5,563 nucleotides of DNA from SIG598 sp045605025 (GTDB taxonomy: Bacteria > Bacillota > Clostridia > Oscillospirales > Acutalibacteraceae), in contig JAZUPE010000089.1 of assembly GCA_045605025.1 (NCBI GenBank), positions 1 through 5,563 of the forward strand. The letters run 5' to 3'. The notes beneath the pieces are model-generated. The model ran no database searches. It worked only from the letters and a program-made list of their open reading frames with translations, and was not told the origin of the DNA. Positions 5,446 through 5,563 of this stretch are shown one piece after another; within the stretch, counting starts at the first letter, position 1, and each line of letters begins with the position of its first letter. The position numbers were made by a program, and so were the translations under genes.

Positions 5446-5469
5446 AATATTTTCCTCCGCTAAGGGTGA

Positions 5470-5562
5470 TTACTGCGCTCCCTCGAGAGGAGCAAGATGC
5501 GCGTGGTCGTCTTCCGAGATCAGCATCGGCTCACCGTCGGTAACATCGACAATTCCGATGCC
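5470..5562 (-). CDS. C-terminal end of an unidentified protein (start outside window)
   Basis: A minus-strand frame enters at the right edge and encodes GIGIVDVTDGEPMLISEDD followed by HAHLAPLEGAQ and TAA at 5470-5472. The 30 residues are acidic with two short beta-like stretches. The codons look like coding sequence, and the gene ends 24 bases before ruvX with the ruvX ribosome binding site in the gap. I do not recognise the family. It does not match the expected C-termini of AlaS, IreB or DUF1292 proteins that often neighbour ruvX. Confidence 0.6.
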   Translation of the reverse strand, partial: GIGIVDVTDGEPMLISEDDHAHLAPLEGAQ

Positions 5563-5563
5563 G

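Noticed and set aside
1..5563. Defence island, CRISPR array, transposon ends, tRNA or rRNA genes
   Set aside because: No repeat-spacer periodicity, no transposase-like protein, no cloverleaf or rRNA-like sequence was seen; the gene content is mostly housekeeping.

Overview
This is a gene-dense bacterial stretch. Apart from its first ~190 bases, every convincing gene lies on the minus strand. The set (ruvC-ruvA-ruvB, ruvX, a stand-alone methyltetrahydrofolate methyltransferase, a YjjU-type patatin and a Cys-rich lipoprotein), strong GGAGG-type ribosome binding sites and AT-rich consensus promoters in an otherwise moderately GC-rich background suggest an anaerobic, probably gut-associated Clostridia (Oscillospirales/Christensenellales-like). 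That placement is inferred from gene content and recalled protein style, not from a search.

Layout, in transcription order from the right edge (minus strand): the last 30 codons of an unidentified gene (5470-5562); ruvX/yqgF (5017-5445); a consensus promoter with a dyad over its -10 box (4978-5010) driving a pterin-binding methyltransferase (4144-4935), which ends at a strong intrinsic terminator (4091-4136); an AT-rich intergenic region with a 14-bp direct repeat and an inverted repeat; a patatin-like phospholipase gene broken by a one-base frameshift (2985-3867), the extra base lying inside a perfect 15-bp inverted repeat; a near-consensus promoter (2932-2959); and the Holliday-junction operon ruvC (2265-2825), ruvA (1610-2215), a lipoprotein gene (940-1563) and ruvB (from 911 downward).

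The left edge does not fit. RuvB reads correctly only to about position 174, at the end of its second AAA+ subdomain, and its C-terminal winged-helix domain is missing. On the opposite strand, bases 3-194 encode what looks like the C-terminal domain of a DNA polymerase III gamma/tau subunit (dnaX), in a style recalled from Coriobacteriia. About 21 bases (174-194) are plausible in both genes. A metagenome assembly joining two genomes at a shared short word is the simplest reading, and a true rearrangement is the alternative. The long plus-strand frame through 932 is therefore a dnaX tail running into antisense ruvB, not a gene.

Functionally, RuvA, RuvB and RuvC form the branch-migration and Holliday-junction resolution machine. 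RuvX is an RNase H-fold relative of RuvC with a role in 16S rRNA maturation. The lipoprotein between ruvA and ruvB resembles IseA-type cell-wall endopeptidase inhibitors and has no obvious link to recombination. I see no new defence system, CRISPR array, tRNA, rRNA or transposase. The observations most worth following are the quasipalindrome-associated frameshift, the junction at the left edge and the lipoprotein inside the ruv operon.
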